A DNA stretch of 64,000 bases from Microglena sp. YARC. Its lineage: Eukaryota > Chlorophyta > Chlorophyceae > Chlamydomonadales > Chlamydomonadaceae. Under the pieces are notes generated by a model, which saw nothing but the letters and a program-made list of their open reading frames with translations, was not told the origin of the DNA and ran no database searches. Shown here piece after piece: positions 37,219 through 48,199 of this stretch; position 1 is the stretch's first letter; each line of letters opens with the position of its first letter. The position numbers and the translations under genes are program-made. The stretch covers positions 21,140,556 to 21,204,555 of the forward strand of contig CM039465.1 of NCBI GenBank assembly GCA_022414725.1, read 5' to 3'.

Positions 37219-37366
37219 GCAATATTTAGGGGATGGCAGCCTGGCTAGGTTAAAGTTAGAATTAGATCCTTCGTATACAAATATCATGTGATGCAGTTTT
37301 ATGATATCATACTCGCCTTTGGTCAAAATAATATATTAATATGATATGCCGGTCCCTAGTAATATT
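37219..37366. mobile_element. hAT-like MITE, copy 3
   Basis: Element 37227-37358 starts TAGGGGATGGCA and ends TGCCGGTCCCTA. It is flanked by GCAATATT (37219-37226) and GTAATATT (37359-37366), a 7/8 match. Confidence 0.7.
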
Positions 37367-37382
37367 CTCCTTATCCCTTGTC

Positions 37383-37464
37383 AGCGTGAACTACTAGGAC
37401 ACGAGTGCCTCATTGGCATCTGATCAGATACCAATAAGGCACTCGTGTCCTAGTAGTTCACGCT
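37383..37464. repeat. 82-bp near-perfect palindrome
   Basis: Reads AGCGTGAACTACTAGGACAC inward from both ends. It is centred on TCTGATCAGA (between 37423 and 37424) with two mismatched pairs. It could fold into a 41-bp hairpin. Confidence 0.9.
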
Positions 37465-37879
37465 CACAACAATGCATGTCTCGGGAGGGAGACAGATTAC
37501 CCAGAGGTTCCACTAGTCCACAGCCAAGCACGCTCTCGGCTTTGGTCTTACGATTGGGGGCAACTTAGTACTGATCAAGACCCGCACACCGCTTGTGAAC
37601 CACGACCTTCCGTGGGGGATCGAACCCCCCCGTTTCCCTCCCGGGTCAGGAATTATCTTAGCGTCCTCTTAGTCCCAATCCTATTTCAGTTACGCCTTGC
37701 CACAGGGCTTGGAGATGAAGGAACCTTACCATTCGCTTGCACTGGAGACTAAAGTTATCATTAAGTTATTAGGTATGTTGCCCAAACCCTCACTGTTATA
37801 AAACTGTCCAGCTGCCCTGGCGCTGTTCAGTCTCGGCATTGATTTTTGCTGAGTATGTAACAATATTCTCACAGAAAAA

Positions 37880-38282
37880 AATTATCACTGTAGCACAAAC
37901 TGAGGGCCCCCGTCGGTTAAACGATTGTTTGGGGCTCAGTTCATCAGTGCTTTTTCTTTTTAAGCCCTTCCTATACGGTTGGGCAAGTCCCTTTAGCCTA
38001 CTTGGCCTACCCCTGGACTGTAACATACATACATACGTACATACTGGAGAGGGGTGCAGTACGTTTTGCTTTCGCAGACTGCAACTGCGTCTGAGCTCGG
38101 CCTACCATGCGACAGCACTGCGGAAAGTCCACCTGCTTGGTTAAGGCATAGCCAAATAGGCTACATAGATTTGCCCAACCTCAATATTGGGAAGGGATGT
38201 ACCGGATACAAAACAAGCACTGGTGAACTGACCCCCACCAAATATTAAGCGACGGGGGCCCGGAGTTTGTGCTACAGTGAAA
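37880..38282. mobile_element. Two SINE-like A copies in inverted orientation
   Basis: 37880-38030 (plus, ends CTGGACTGTAACATACATAC) and 38146-38282 (minus, ends GTTTGTGCTACAGTG). Between them 38050-38140 resembles 59690-59750 (GCAGAC..CAACTGCG..CGACAGCAC). Confidence 0.65.
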
Positions 38283-38594
38283 ATTTAATCATACGATTAT
38301 AGCCATTCAGTGCATGATTTGGATTTGGATTTGGCTTTCGTTGCTCGTACTTTCACTTTTCCAGGCAAAATTTCCGGAAAATCTCACAATTCTCACAATT
38401 CTCGATTCTCGGGCAAAAATATCAGAATTCTGAGGCAAAATTCTCCATTTCGAGGTATGACCTATGAACTGCAAAGTGTTACGAAAACCTAAATGAAATT
38501 CATCCGCTGAATGGCTCCAACATTATTAGCACTCAGCTACCTGACTGCCCTCCAAGAGGTTTTCACTGCCATCTCTCCTTGACGTTTTTGCGGA

Positions 38595-38835
38595 GCCCCC
38601 TCTTCAGGGTGGCGGGAGCCCTCAGTGTCACCCCGTTGTCCGTCTGACCGTCCATCTAACCACAAGAAACCCTGGCCCTGTCGTAAACCCTGGCTACGGT
38701 CTGCTGCACTCAATTCCAGTGCCACCTGTCGCTCCGATAGCCATCACTCTCCGCCAATTTACGCCTCGCTTGGGACACGCTTAGGACTAGTCGATATGCC
38801 CAATGGTCTAGCACTCAGCTACACGCCCTCTGAGA
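38595..38835 (+). repeat. Dispersed repeat B, copy 2
   Basis: See the word list at 36640; this copy includes GGTGGCGGGAGCCCTCAG and CCGATAGCCATCACTCTCCG. Confidence 0.6.
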
Positions 38836-39089
38836 AATAAATAATTAATTATTACACCTTATTACGAGTGAGGTTAAGGGGGCAAGCCCAATTGCTTGTA
38901 CTGGGGCCAACCACCGATCCTCCACCTCCACCTCCAGACTCACCCATCCCGTCAGGGGGCTTTGGACCAGGGGCCAACCACCTCCCCCTCCCCCTCCAGA
39001 CTCGTCCATCCTGTCAGGGGGCGTTGGACCAGGATCCAGAGCACCACCACTCCCAACCAGGGTCGTTCGACATGACAGAGTACGAGCCT

Positions 39090-39300
39090 CAGCACTGGTA
39101 CAAGGGTCGTTCAGGACGCTGCGTCCTCCGTTGCAGACACAATGTCGAAGGGTCACATGACGCAACGTGGGGAGGTTCCGTTGACCAGAAGGAAAGGTCC
39201 GTTGCGTCGCAGGATGCAGGCTGTACAATTGGCTGCGTCTCAGGCAGCAGAGCTGGGGATCCTCCTGAAGTACCGTGCCCTCCACACCTGCCTTCACCCC
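39090..39300 (+). other. Possible coding exon, unknown product
   Basis: A frame reads TRVVQDAASSVADTMSKGHM, TQRGEVPLTRRKGPLRRRMQ and AVQLAASQAAELGILLKYRA. It is basic then helical, and non-repetitive in an otherwise repetitive stretch. An AG precedes it at 39076-39081 and no clear donor was found. No family recognised. Confidence 0.2.
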
Positions 39301-39399
39301 CCACCACTTGTGCAGGCAATTTCCTCTAAGAGGTCTTGGGTGCCATCCCTCCTTGCAAAAGGATGGAGTCGCTCTTCAAAAACTGCATGCATGTGCAAG

Positions 39400-40260
39400 C
39401 ATATGTGTATTTGTGTGCATTTGTGTGCATTTGTGCAAGCTCACCCACCCCACCCCCTCGACCTACCTCCCATCCCCCCACACACCTCCACACCCACCCA
39501 CCCCACACCCACCCCTGCAACCAGGATGCACTATTTGTGTGTATTTGTGTGCATTTGTGCAGTCCAGGGGTAGTCAAATAGGCTAAAGAGAGGCATATGT
39601 AAGAAGACAGAATTGCTAATTTACATCGGATGCGTGTGCTGTATGTATGTATGTATGTATGTATGTATGTATGTATGTATGTATGTACTAGTACATTGCC
39701 CGTGTGGCCGGTGGTCACCCCCCAACCACCCAGGTCCTTTGGTCTGCTCAGGGTTACAGAAAGTGTCAGGCTCTTGTATGTCTCCCCCCTCCCACCCACC
39801 CCCCTTCCCCTTCACATGCACTCAGTCAAGACATTTCCCCCTTTGCAGCTAGAAATATGTGATGCATGCCCCCTTCCCTTACGTAATGTATGCCCCCCCC
39901 CCCCCCCCGGACCTGCACGATCCCCTACTTTTCCCTAAATCTTTCCGCCCCCCAACCCCATGGCCACACACTCTCTTTCTCCTCCCTGCCCCACACACCT
40001 TCCAGCCATCTCCCCCTCGCGCAACCCTCCCCTCCCTCTCCCCCGCACCCACATGCCCCCCAGCCCTATCACACTCGCATACCATTCTAACCCACCCCCA
40101 GCCATACTAACAGTATCCCCTACTTTTCCGGACCTCTCCCTGCCCCTCACCCCACCCCATCCACACACACTCGTCCCCCCCCCCCCACCCACCCCCCCCC
40201 ACCCCCCACCGTTCTTTTCCCCAACCACCGAAACGCACGCACACTTGCCTCTCTAGTCCC
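39400..40260. repeat. Simple-sequence tract without a gene
   Basis: TTTGTGTGCA units (39400-39440, 39530-39560), (ATGT)n at 39640-39690 and C-rich CCCAC tracts 39440-39520 and 39780-40240. Overlapping proline- and glycine-rich open frames on both strands are low-complexity shadows. Confidence 0.7.
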
Positions 40261-41025
40261 TACTTCGTACACGTCACTCCAGCTGCGGGCTGTAACCGTG
40301 CAGAAAGTTAGGCTGCGAACTACGGCTTGCAAACTCTCAGATTCCGAATTTGTGATGAGGCCAAGAACACGGGTTCTTCTCGTGAAGTGGTTGAGTTTCA
40401 AAAACTTCGAGTTACACACGCATCGGGTCAAACTTGCTGCAGCCAAAATCGCTGTGCTGTGCTTAACGATCGTCAATACAATGAAAAGAGAGTGCGGTGA
40501 TGAGATGAGCGTTGCAGGCGCGAGCGATGGAGACAGTGATGAAGAATTCGAATTGCTCAAAGTTGTTACAACTAACTGCCAAGCATCGCAAGTGCGCCTA
40601 GTTTGGTTAGCTGCCTGGCGTTCATCTGCAGGCATTGCAGCCCCCGTGGTAGCATAAGCTTTGCGCCTGGTTTGGTTAGCTGCCTGGCGTTCATCTGCAG
40701 GCATTGCAGCCCCCATGGTAGCACGGGTTAAACATCGACGCTGGTTGTCATGGCCCCTCTCCACGTCGGTCCGAAGAGCTCGCTTTGCACACTGACTGGC
40801 TGTGTTTTCTGCTCTTCTGTCATGGTGGTGTAGCATGGTGGCATCAAGAAGCAATAGGTTGTATACCATCAGCCTTAGCGCCATATTTGCTTCAGATAGC
40901 GGAAAATCGAACAAACTCGAAGGATTGATTTTTTTGCAGGTATGGTGGGAAAAGCAGACCACGACAGCGAAACAATTGCAATCGCTCAGAATGAATAAGC
41001 GCTCCTGAATATGACGAGCGTTCAA
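40147..41025 (-). other. 292-residue open frame, unknown
   Basis: Long for this window and over normal-complexity DNA from 40260. It contains a 51-base direct repeat translated twice as GAAMPADERQAANQTRR. The C-terminal 35 residues run into C-rich simple sequence. The plus strand is also open at 40298-40657 (MKRECGDEMSVAGASDGDSD, acidic), so the coding strand is uncertain. No domain recognised; it may be a transposon relic, since 41097-41140 resembles the end of the MULE-like element. Confidence 0.2.
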
Positions 41026-41264
41026 TGTAGGATCGCTGGGGGGAAATGAATCCGCGATGATTTGTTTTTAACCTTGGCAAGAGTCCGTGTGCACCCTGCC
41101 CCGCGTATATCAGTACGTCGGCGTGGCGCACCATGTGGCAATGCCCCAAAATTGGTACAGTACTGCAATTGTCCGGGGGACCCGCCCCCCCTACACACCA
41201 ACGAACGAACGAACAAAAAGTTTGCAAACTATTCACAAAAATCAATGTATTTTTACAAAAATAT

Positions 41265-41412
41265 AGATGTTGCGGCCCAGGGTTAGGCCGGATAAGATGA
41301 AGAGACTTGCCTAACCGTGACAGGAAGGGCTAAAAAGAAAAAGCATTGATGAACTGAACCCCAAACAGTTGTATTACTGTCGGGAGCCCTGAGTTCGTGC
41401 TGCAGTGATAGG
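41265..41412 (-). mobile_element. SINE-like dispersed repeat A
   Basis: CAGGGTTAGGCCGGATAAGA to GAGTTCGTGCTGCAGTGA on plus, i.e. minus orientation. It is followed at 41460 by a G-run. Confidence 0.6.
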
Positions 41413-41419
41413 TTAATTG

Positions 41420-43370
41420 AATGATTATGGTATGGTATGCATGTATCTCTAGGTTCGGAGGGGGGGGGGGGGGGGGGGAGTTAAGCGCTAATAGCACAAA
41501 TGGTGCTTCCTATCGCTAAAAGTGATTCCGTAATTAGCGACACCTATAGCCTGAAATAGCCCAAAATAGCCTGGAAAAAAACTGGAATAGCCAGGAATAG
41601 CCTGCGAAAAGAGGTGAGCAGTACAAGTTAGAGCCAGGTAGTACAAGTTTGCCTTGTGACGTGTTGCTGAAACTTGGGAGTCACTTTCCCTCCATGCGTT
41701 CCTCTTCAAATTTGTGCACCAGCATATTTCGCATTCCTTACTGCCCGGTTCTGAGCCTCCAGGCTCAGTAGGGACGATTGCAGGGATGAGCCATTTCCAT
41801 CCCCACCTACTCGCTAAGCTTCCGGACCCCCTCCAGAACAGGTTAATTGCGCCTACTTAATTCACTCCCTAATTCAAGTCGCAAGCTGTTTCTGAGCGAT
41901 AAGCAAAGGCGCTGGGGCGATTCAGCTTGCAGGGCCTGTTTTCAGGTCGGTGTGATGTCACACCCTTCCCAGTGGAAGTCAAATCACATACAGACCTGGT
42001 TGGCAGGCTGCCCACATGTCCCCCAAACTTATATCATCACACGAGACAGACCCATACAGCCTGGCCTCCATACGTGCCAATCCCACGAAGTCCAGCACCG
42101 CGCGATTCAATCGTTCATCGCTCAAGCTATTGAGTGATGTTATCTTTTTCTGAAATTTGCACTACCATGTGTCAGATAGTTTTTCCAAGACTTGATATGT
42201 GTGGCCAATGAAATAAGCATTGCAGCATATTATCCTATTGCCTTTAGGTGATAATTCAGGGCGACTGCACAATGTGTCCAGGTAACCCACCTCGTCTACT
42301 ACCCACTTATGAGCTACTTCATTATGAATTCATGATGGTCAGATCATACACAATTACCACGGAAGTCAGTAGGATGCATAACAACACTCTCCTGAACATG
42401 CAGCACTTTTATGGGTTGTTTTGGCAAAGTTGTGCTAAATTAGTTTAGCCCTAGTAGGACTATTTTTATTTATTTATTTATTTATTATATTTTTATTATA
42501 TTATAACTAAATTAGTCGTAGTAGTTCACTATTAGGGCTAATTTGGTCGACGATTAGCCCTAACCTCCGAATCCTAGTTACAGCTCCTCTTGTCATGGTT
42601 GGGCAAATCTATTTGGTAAACCCCTGGACAGTAACAACATCAAATATACAGCAATCATGCATACCATACTTTTGTCACCCCCTGGACTGTAACGACATAA
42701 AAAGTACAACACTAATGCATACCGTACTGCAGCCGTACTGACACCAAATTATATGGTTTGATAGTCTGACGTTTTCATGGCGAAGAGGGCGACAGGGGGT
42801 TCCGCGGAATCGAATCCGGGTCGATCAGTGCGACAAGGGGGGGGGGAGGAGGGGGGACATGCCACATGCTGATTCGTCTGTCCCAGATCCACTTAACCGG
42901 CGACGCACATAAGAGTATAAAACCGTTACAATTTCGTGTCAGTATTAAATCGCCACTACCACCCCATTTTTGTATTGAATAGATTTCCACCCCAGGAACT
43001 GGGACCCAGTATACAAACCAGCGCCACTGAGGATTCAGACAGAAAGGCGAACAAATCCCTGCATGAGTAGGAATTCAAAGTTGGAAAGGCGGGGCATGCC
43101 CGACCACTGCCAATTGTGCTTGAACACTACTACCAGCAATGCTGTGCATCCATAGTCTTGTACCTGAGGGCAGCAGGGTTGCTATGGGGGACTCCAAAAT
43201 CTGCCCCATCAGATGCAAACGGTTTCAAAATCTGCATCTGTGACGCAAGACGCCTCAACTGCGTGTCACACGCCTCTAGACACACGCCTCTAGACACTGC
43301 CAATCGTGACTTGCACCACTACCCCTGGCAAAGACTCCAAGGACCCCAAGACGGCAAACCAAAAATCAAC
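41420..43370. other. No convincing gene
   Basis: Mixed-complexity DNA with short frames only. It contains TATTTAT runs (42465-42500), two ~80-bp repeats around CCCCTGGACTGTAACGACAT (42600-42690), a G-run (42836-42858), and a repeated ACACGCCTCTAGACAC near 43265-43295. Parts of 43100-43370 on minus could hold the next CRAL-TRIO exon, but I found no clean acceptor. Confidence 0.4.
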
Positions 43371-43615
43371 ATTACCCCTGCACGTCCACCACCTACCTCT
43401 ATTTTAGCCCTTGTTTCTTTTCCCATCAGCATCATGATCGAACGAGCAGACAGAACCACTGGTGTTGACGCATCGACCAAGAACATCCGTTTCAACATTA
43501 CCCCTGCACGTCCACCACCTACCTCTATTTTAGCCCTTGTTTCTGTCCCCATCAGCATCATGATCGATCGAGCAGACATACCCAGTGGTGTTGACACCAA
43601 CCAAGTACAACCTAC

Positions 43616-43797
43616 CTCTATTTTAGCCCTTGTTTCTTTCCCCATCAGCATCATGATTGATCGAGCAGACAGACCCAGTGGTGTTGACGCATCAACCAAG
43701 TACATCTGTTTCAACCGGTTAGGATAGTTCCTGACCAGAAGGAGGGCAGCTTGGCGGAAGAGAGGCAAGACTCTCAACGCTGGGTAAAGGTGGGCGT
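43616..43797 (-). CDS. CRAL-TRIO (SEC14-like) domain exon
   Basis: Acceptor ATTTTGCAG|ACGCCCACC and donor AAAATAGAG|GTAGGTTG; 2 bases plus 60 codons. It reads AHLYPALRVLPLFRQAALLL, VRNYPNRLKQMYLVDASTPL and GLSARSIMMLMGKETRAKIE. NYPxRLxxMYLVDA followed by a helix and T-R-A-K-I matches the lipid-binding core of SEC14/CRAL-TRIO proteins, which carry phospholipids or other lipids in the cytosol. Two further copies of the 3' part with donors lie at about 43377-43460 and 43494-43565, and a 5' edge copy at about 43970-44050. Other exons of the gene were not found; the frame is clean. Function is from similarity recalled, not searched. Confidence 0.6.
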
Positions 43798-44430
43798 CTG
43801 CAAAATGATTGGGTTGAGGGATCAGTGACAGGCGACTAGTGCAAAAGAGAGACTGCTGTTTTTAACCCACACCCACACCCACCCACACACAAATGGTTGG
43901 GTAGAGGGATCAGGGTCAAGCAAGCAAGCAAGCGAGCAAGCGAGCAAGCAAGCAAGCAAGCAAGCACATCTGTTTCAACCAGTTAATATAGTTCTTGACC
44001 AGCAGGGGGGAAGCTTGACAGAAGAGAGGCAAGACTCTCAACGCTGGGTAGAGGTGGGCGTCTGTAAAATTGTTGGGTTGAGGGATCAGGGACAAAACTC
44101 TAGTGCAAAGGGGAGAGTGCTGTTTTTTTACTCACACCCACACAAATGGTTGGGTTTAGGGATCAGGGTGAAGCGACTAGTGCAAAGGGGAGAGAGCTGT
44201 TTTTTTACCCACACCCTCACCCACACAAATGTTTGGGTTGAAGGATCAGGGTCAAGCGACCAGTGGGAAAGGGAGGCAGGTGTATTTAAACCTCACCCAC
44301 AGCCACACCCACACAAATGGTTGGGTTGAGGGATCAGGGACAAGTGACCAGTGGAAAAGGGGAGATAGGTGTTTTTTTAACCACGCACACACTCACACTC
44401 TGCAAAATGGTTGGGTTGAGTGATCAGGGT

Positions 44431-44466
<36 letters not shown>

Positions 44467-44640
44467 AAAACAAGCAAGCCAGCAAGCAAGCAAGCAAGAA
44501 AACAAGCAAGCCAGCAAGCAAGCAAGCAAGCAAGCAAGCCAGCAAGCAAGCAAGCAAGAAAACAAGCAAGCCAGCAAGCAAGCAAGAAAACAAGCAAGCC
44601 AGCAAGCAAGCCAGCAAGCAAGCAAGAAAACAAGCAAGCC

Positions 44641-44677
<37 letters not shown>

Positions 44678-45008
44678 ACAAGCAAGCCAGCAAGCAAGCA
44701 AGAAAACAAGCAAGCCAGCAAGCAAGTAAGCAAGAAAACAAGCAAGCCAGCAAGCAAGCAAGAAAACAAGCAAGCCAGCAAGCAAGCCAGCAAGCAAGCA
44801 AGAAAACAAGCAAGCCAGCAAGCAAGCAAGAAAACAAGCAAGCCAGCCAGCAAGCAAGCAAGCAAGAAAACAAGCAAGCCAGCAAGCAAGCAAGAAAACA
44901 AGCAAGCCAGCAAGCAAAACAAGCAAAACAAGCAAGCCAGCGAAGCAAGCAAGAAAACAAGCAAACAGCAAGCAAGCAAGAAAAAAGCAAGCAAGCAGCA
45001 AGCAAGCA

Positions 45009-45051
<43 letters not shown>

Positions 45052-45120
45052 AAAACAAGCAAGCCAGCAAGCCAGCAAGCAGCAGCAAGCAAGCAAGCAA
45101 CTAACTAACAAACAGGTGAA
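43798..45120. repeat. Acceptor copy, ACCCACAC units and (CAAG)n array
   Basis: Units with AAATGGTTGGGTTGAGGGAT repeat at 43805, 43893, 44070, 44145, 44232, 44315 and 44405 (intron side of the CRAL-TRIO acceptor). 44430-45110 is CAAG with CCAG and AAAA interruptions. KQASKQ and LLACLL frames of up to 260 codons are its translation. Confidence 0.85.
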
Positions 45121-45184
45121 GCTTGGGGCTCTAGACCACACAAAAGATGGGCTCTACCAAAGAGGACATGTGCAGAAGCCACTG

Positions 45185-45530
45185 TTTCAGTTTTGAGCTA
45201 AGCCTGTCTGAAAGCTGCCATGACGAGCATTTGCATGCGCATGCATACACAGCTTGAATGCAATTGTGAATTGTACTTGATGGATGCCACCCCATCCCTG
45301 TTTCAGTTTTGGGCTTAGCCTGTCTGACAGCCCCAATAAGGGTGTATGCATGCGCATGCATACACGGCATGAATGCTTTTGTGAATTGTACTTGATGGAT
45401 GCTACCCCATCACGGTTTCTGTTTTGGGCTAAGCCTGTCTGACAGCCCCAAGAAAATTGTATGCATGCGCATGCATACACGGCATGAATGCATTTGTGAA
45501 TTGTACTTGATGGATGCCACCCCATCACGG
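45185..45530 (-). repeat. Three ~115-bp tandem units
   Basis: Each unit has AATTGTACTTGATGGATGCC and CATGCGCATGCATACAC on plus. On minus a frame reads GVASIKYNSQ and SDRLSPKLKQ, which could be an exon edge; not recognised. Confidence 0.5.
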
Positions 45531-45532
45531 TT

Positions 45533-45803
45533 TCTTTTGAGGGCTACGAGTAGAAGCTTCTAGGCAGCTTCTTTCCCCTGTCCTTGTGCCAAACCTGAGG
45601 CTAGCCAGTGCATGTGAAAGCTGGAATGACGAGCATTCCGATGCAGATGATACCTTGGGGCATGACCCCGGGGCTGGCGAATGTAGCTGGCTTGAAGCTG
45701 CTATGACGAGCATTCCGATGCAGCTGATGGCTTTGGGCTTGCCCAGGGGGTGGCTAATGGAGCTGGCTGGAAGCTGCTATGTGTAGCCCCCAAAAGAAAC
45801 AGT
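45533..45803. mobile_element. Inverted-repeat element E
   Basis: Left end GTTTCTTTTGAGGGCTACGA, right end the inverse of GTTTCTTTTGGGGGCTACAC. The termini share ~30 bp including AGCAGCTTC. Related copies lie at 60580-60770 and 61350-61490, and short versions at 46187-46490. Confidence 0.65.
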
Positions 45804-46186
45804 GATCACGATGTACAAGCCGTTATATGGTGGTGGTGGTGGTATGTGTGTGGTGTGTGTGGTATGTGTGTGTGGTGCGTGTGGTGTGTGTGTGGTGCAT
45901 GTGTGTGGTATGTGTGTGTGGTGTGTGTTTGGCTGTTATGAGATAAGTGCTGAAAGGGTGAGAGGCTTGTTGGCGGAGCCCCCCTTCCCAGTGTTACTCA
46001 TTTGTCCGTTCGATCCGAACCGACCGACCGACCGACCATCTGACTGTGATGAAGCCTGACACGTCGGCCGACAGTCTGGTAACTAACTCTTTTCCGTCGC
46101 CACCTGTCGCTACGTCGCGATCACTCTCCGCCAATGTTTAGAGTCGCAGGCGACGCTGCAAAGAACTTGTCGGTGTAGTGTCCATG

Positions 46187-46500
46187 GTTTCTTCTTTGGG
46201 CTACACATAATTCGTTCAACAATTTGTGAGGTGGGCAGATGCATGCTTATTCTTTTCTATGCTATGTGTAGCCCAAAAAAGAAACAGTACCCATGATGTA
46301 CACGGCTTGTCAGTGTTGTGTTAACGGTTTCTTCTTTGGGCTACTCGTAATTCGTTCAACAATTTGTGAGGTGGGCAGATGCATGCTTATTCTTTTCTAT
46401 GCTATGTGTAGCCCCAAAAGAAACAGTGCCCATGATGTACACGGCTTGTCGATGTTGTGTTAATGGTTTCTTCTTTGGGCTACACGTAATTCGTTCAACA
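46187..46500. repeat. Tandem short derivatives of element E
   Basis: GGTTTCTTCTTTGGGCTACA followed ~75 bp later by its inverse TGTAGCCCAAAAAAGAAAC, repeated at 46187, 46327 and 46465. Spacer CAACAATTTGTGAGGTGGGC. Confidence 0.65.
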
Positions 46501-47900
46501 ACAACAATGATGGGTGACAAGTGATGGGGGGGGAGGGGACAATGATGGGGACAGTGATGGGGAGGGGGGGGGACAATGATGAGGTGACAGTGATGGGGGG
46601 GGGGAGGGGGGACAATGATGGGTGACAGTGATGGGGGGGGGAGGGGACAATGATGGAGTGACAGTGATGGGGGGGAGGGACAATGATGGGTGACAGTGAT
46701 GGGGGGGAGGGGACAATGATGGGTGACAGTGATGGGGGGAGGGGGGGGGGACAATGATGGGTGACAGTGATGGGGGCGAGGGGGGGGGGGACAATGATGG
46801 GTGACAGTGATGGGGGGGGGGGGGGACAATGGTGGGTGACAGTGATGGGGGGGGGGAGGGGACAATGATTGGGTGACAGTGATGGGGGGGGAGGGGACAA
46901 TGATGGGTGACAGTGATGGGGGGGGAGGGGACAAGTGGTGTGACGTGATGGGGGGGGGGAGGGGACAATGATGGCCTGTGACAGTGATGGGGGGTGGAGG
47001 GACAATGATGGTGACAGTGATGGGGGGGGAGGGACAATGGTGGGTGAGAGTGATGGGGGGGGGGAGGGGACAATGATGAGTGACGGTGATGGGGGGGGGG
47101 GGGAGGGACAATGATGGGTGACAGTGATGGGGGGGGGGGGGAGGGGGGGGACAATGATGGGTGACAGTGATGGGGGGAAGGGAGGGGGGGGGGGGGGGGG
47201 GACAATGATGGGTGACAGTGATGGGGGGGGGAGGGGACAATGATGTAGGTGACAGTGATGGGGGGAGGGGGGGGGGGGGGGGGGGAGGGGGGAGGGACAA
47301 TGATGGTGAGGTGACAGTGATGGGGGGTGGAGGGGACAATGATGGGTGACAGTGATGGGGGGGGGGGGGGGGAGGGGGGGTGACAGTGTTGGGTGACAGT
47401 GATGGGGGGTGGGGGAGGGGACAATGATGGGTGGCAGTGATGGGGGGTGGAGGGGACAATGATGGGTGACAGTGATGGGGGGGGATGGGGGGGGGGGGAC
47501 AATATGGGATGGGGGGGGACAATGATGGTGACAGTGATGGGGGGGGAGGGACAAATGATGGGTGACAGTGATTGGGGGGGCGGGGACAATGATGGGTGAC
47601 AGTGATGGGGGGGGGGGGGAGGGGACAATGAGGGTGACAGTGTATGGGGGGAGGCGGGGACAATGATGCAGAGTGACAGTGATGGGGGGGGGAGGGGACA
47701 ATGATGATGGTGACAGTGATGGGGGGGGCGGGGACAATGATCCGTTGTTGAGTGGGATGGGGGGGGCGAACACGGGACAATGAAATGGGTGACCGGGGGC
47801 GGTAGCTCAAGGCATTGGGGGGGGGGGGGCGAGGGACATGAGTTCATGAAAGGAACAAGTGATGGGGGGGAGAGGGGGGGGGGGGGGGAACAGGGGGGGA
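46500..47900. repeat. ~35-bp G-rich minisatellite
   Basis: About 35-40 units of ACAATGATGGGTGACAGTGA followed by [13 protein letters not shown] runs. Three minus-strand proline/histidine-rich frames of 440-480 codons are its translation. G-runs could form quadruplexes. Confidence 0.9.
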
Positions 47901-47973
47901 ATCGGCATGGGGGGGGGGGGACCGGTGTGGGGTATGCTCGGGGAGCGGAGATGTAGCGGAAGCAGCGTTTTAT

Positions 47974-48138
47974 TCACTCCATGACCATCAGCTTTCCCGA
48001 GGCTCTCAATCCATCGTGTAGGAGCTTCACTGCCTGAGCTAGCCCAGCTCGAGTCGGTGAGTAAGCATTAGTGACGAGGCTATGTACTGTCCCGAGCTCC
48101 AGCCAAACTATACGGTAGCCTTTGGTATGCCTGGTCAT
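47974..48138 (-). other. 54-codon open frame, possible gene end
   Basis: ATG at 48138 to TGA at 47974. It reads MTRHTKGYRIVWLELGTVHS, LVTNAYSPTRAGLAQAVKLL and HDGLRASGKLMVME. Codon use is balanced, and it lies between simple repeats. It could be a last exon rather than a whole gene. Not recognised. Confidence 0.3.
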
Positions 48139-48199
48139 GCCGGCTTTTCAGACGCACTCTGAGCAGCAATCGGGTTAGGCCTTAGAGGTGGGTGAAAAT

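Noticed and set aside
37590..37650. tRNA-like GGTTCGATCCC on the minus strand
   Set aside because: The T-arm-like box is present but no matching acceptor stem, anticodon arm or D-arm could be found; not an intact tRNA.
44317..45196. KQASKQ-rich plus frames and LLACLL-rich minus frames
   Set aside because: (CAAG)n microsatellite; open in five or more frames at once.
46356..47847. Three overlapping proline/histidine-rich minus frames of 437-484 codons
   Set aside because: Translation of a ~35-bp G-rich array open in all three frames.
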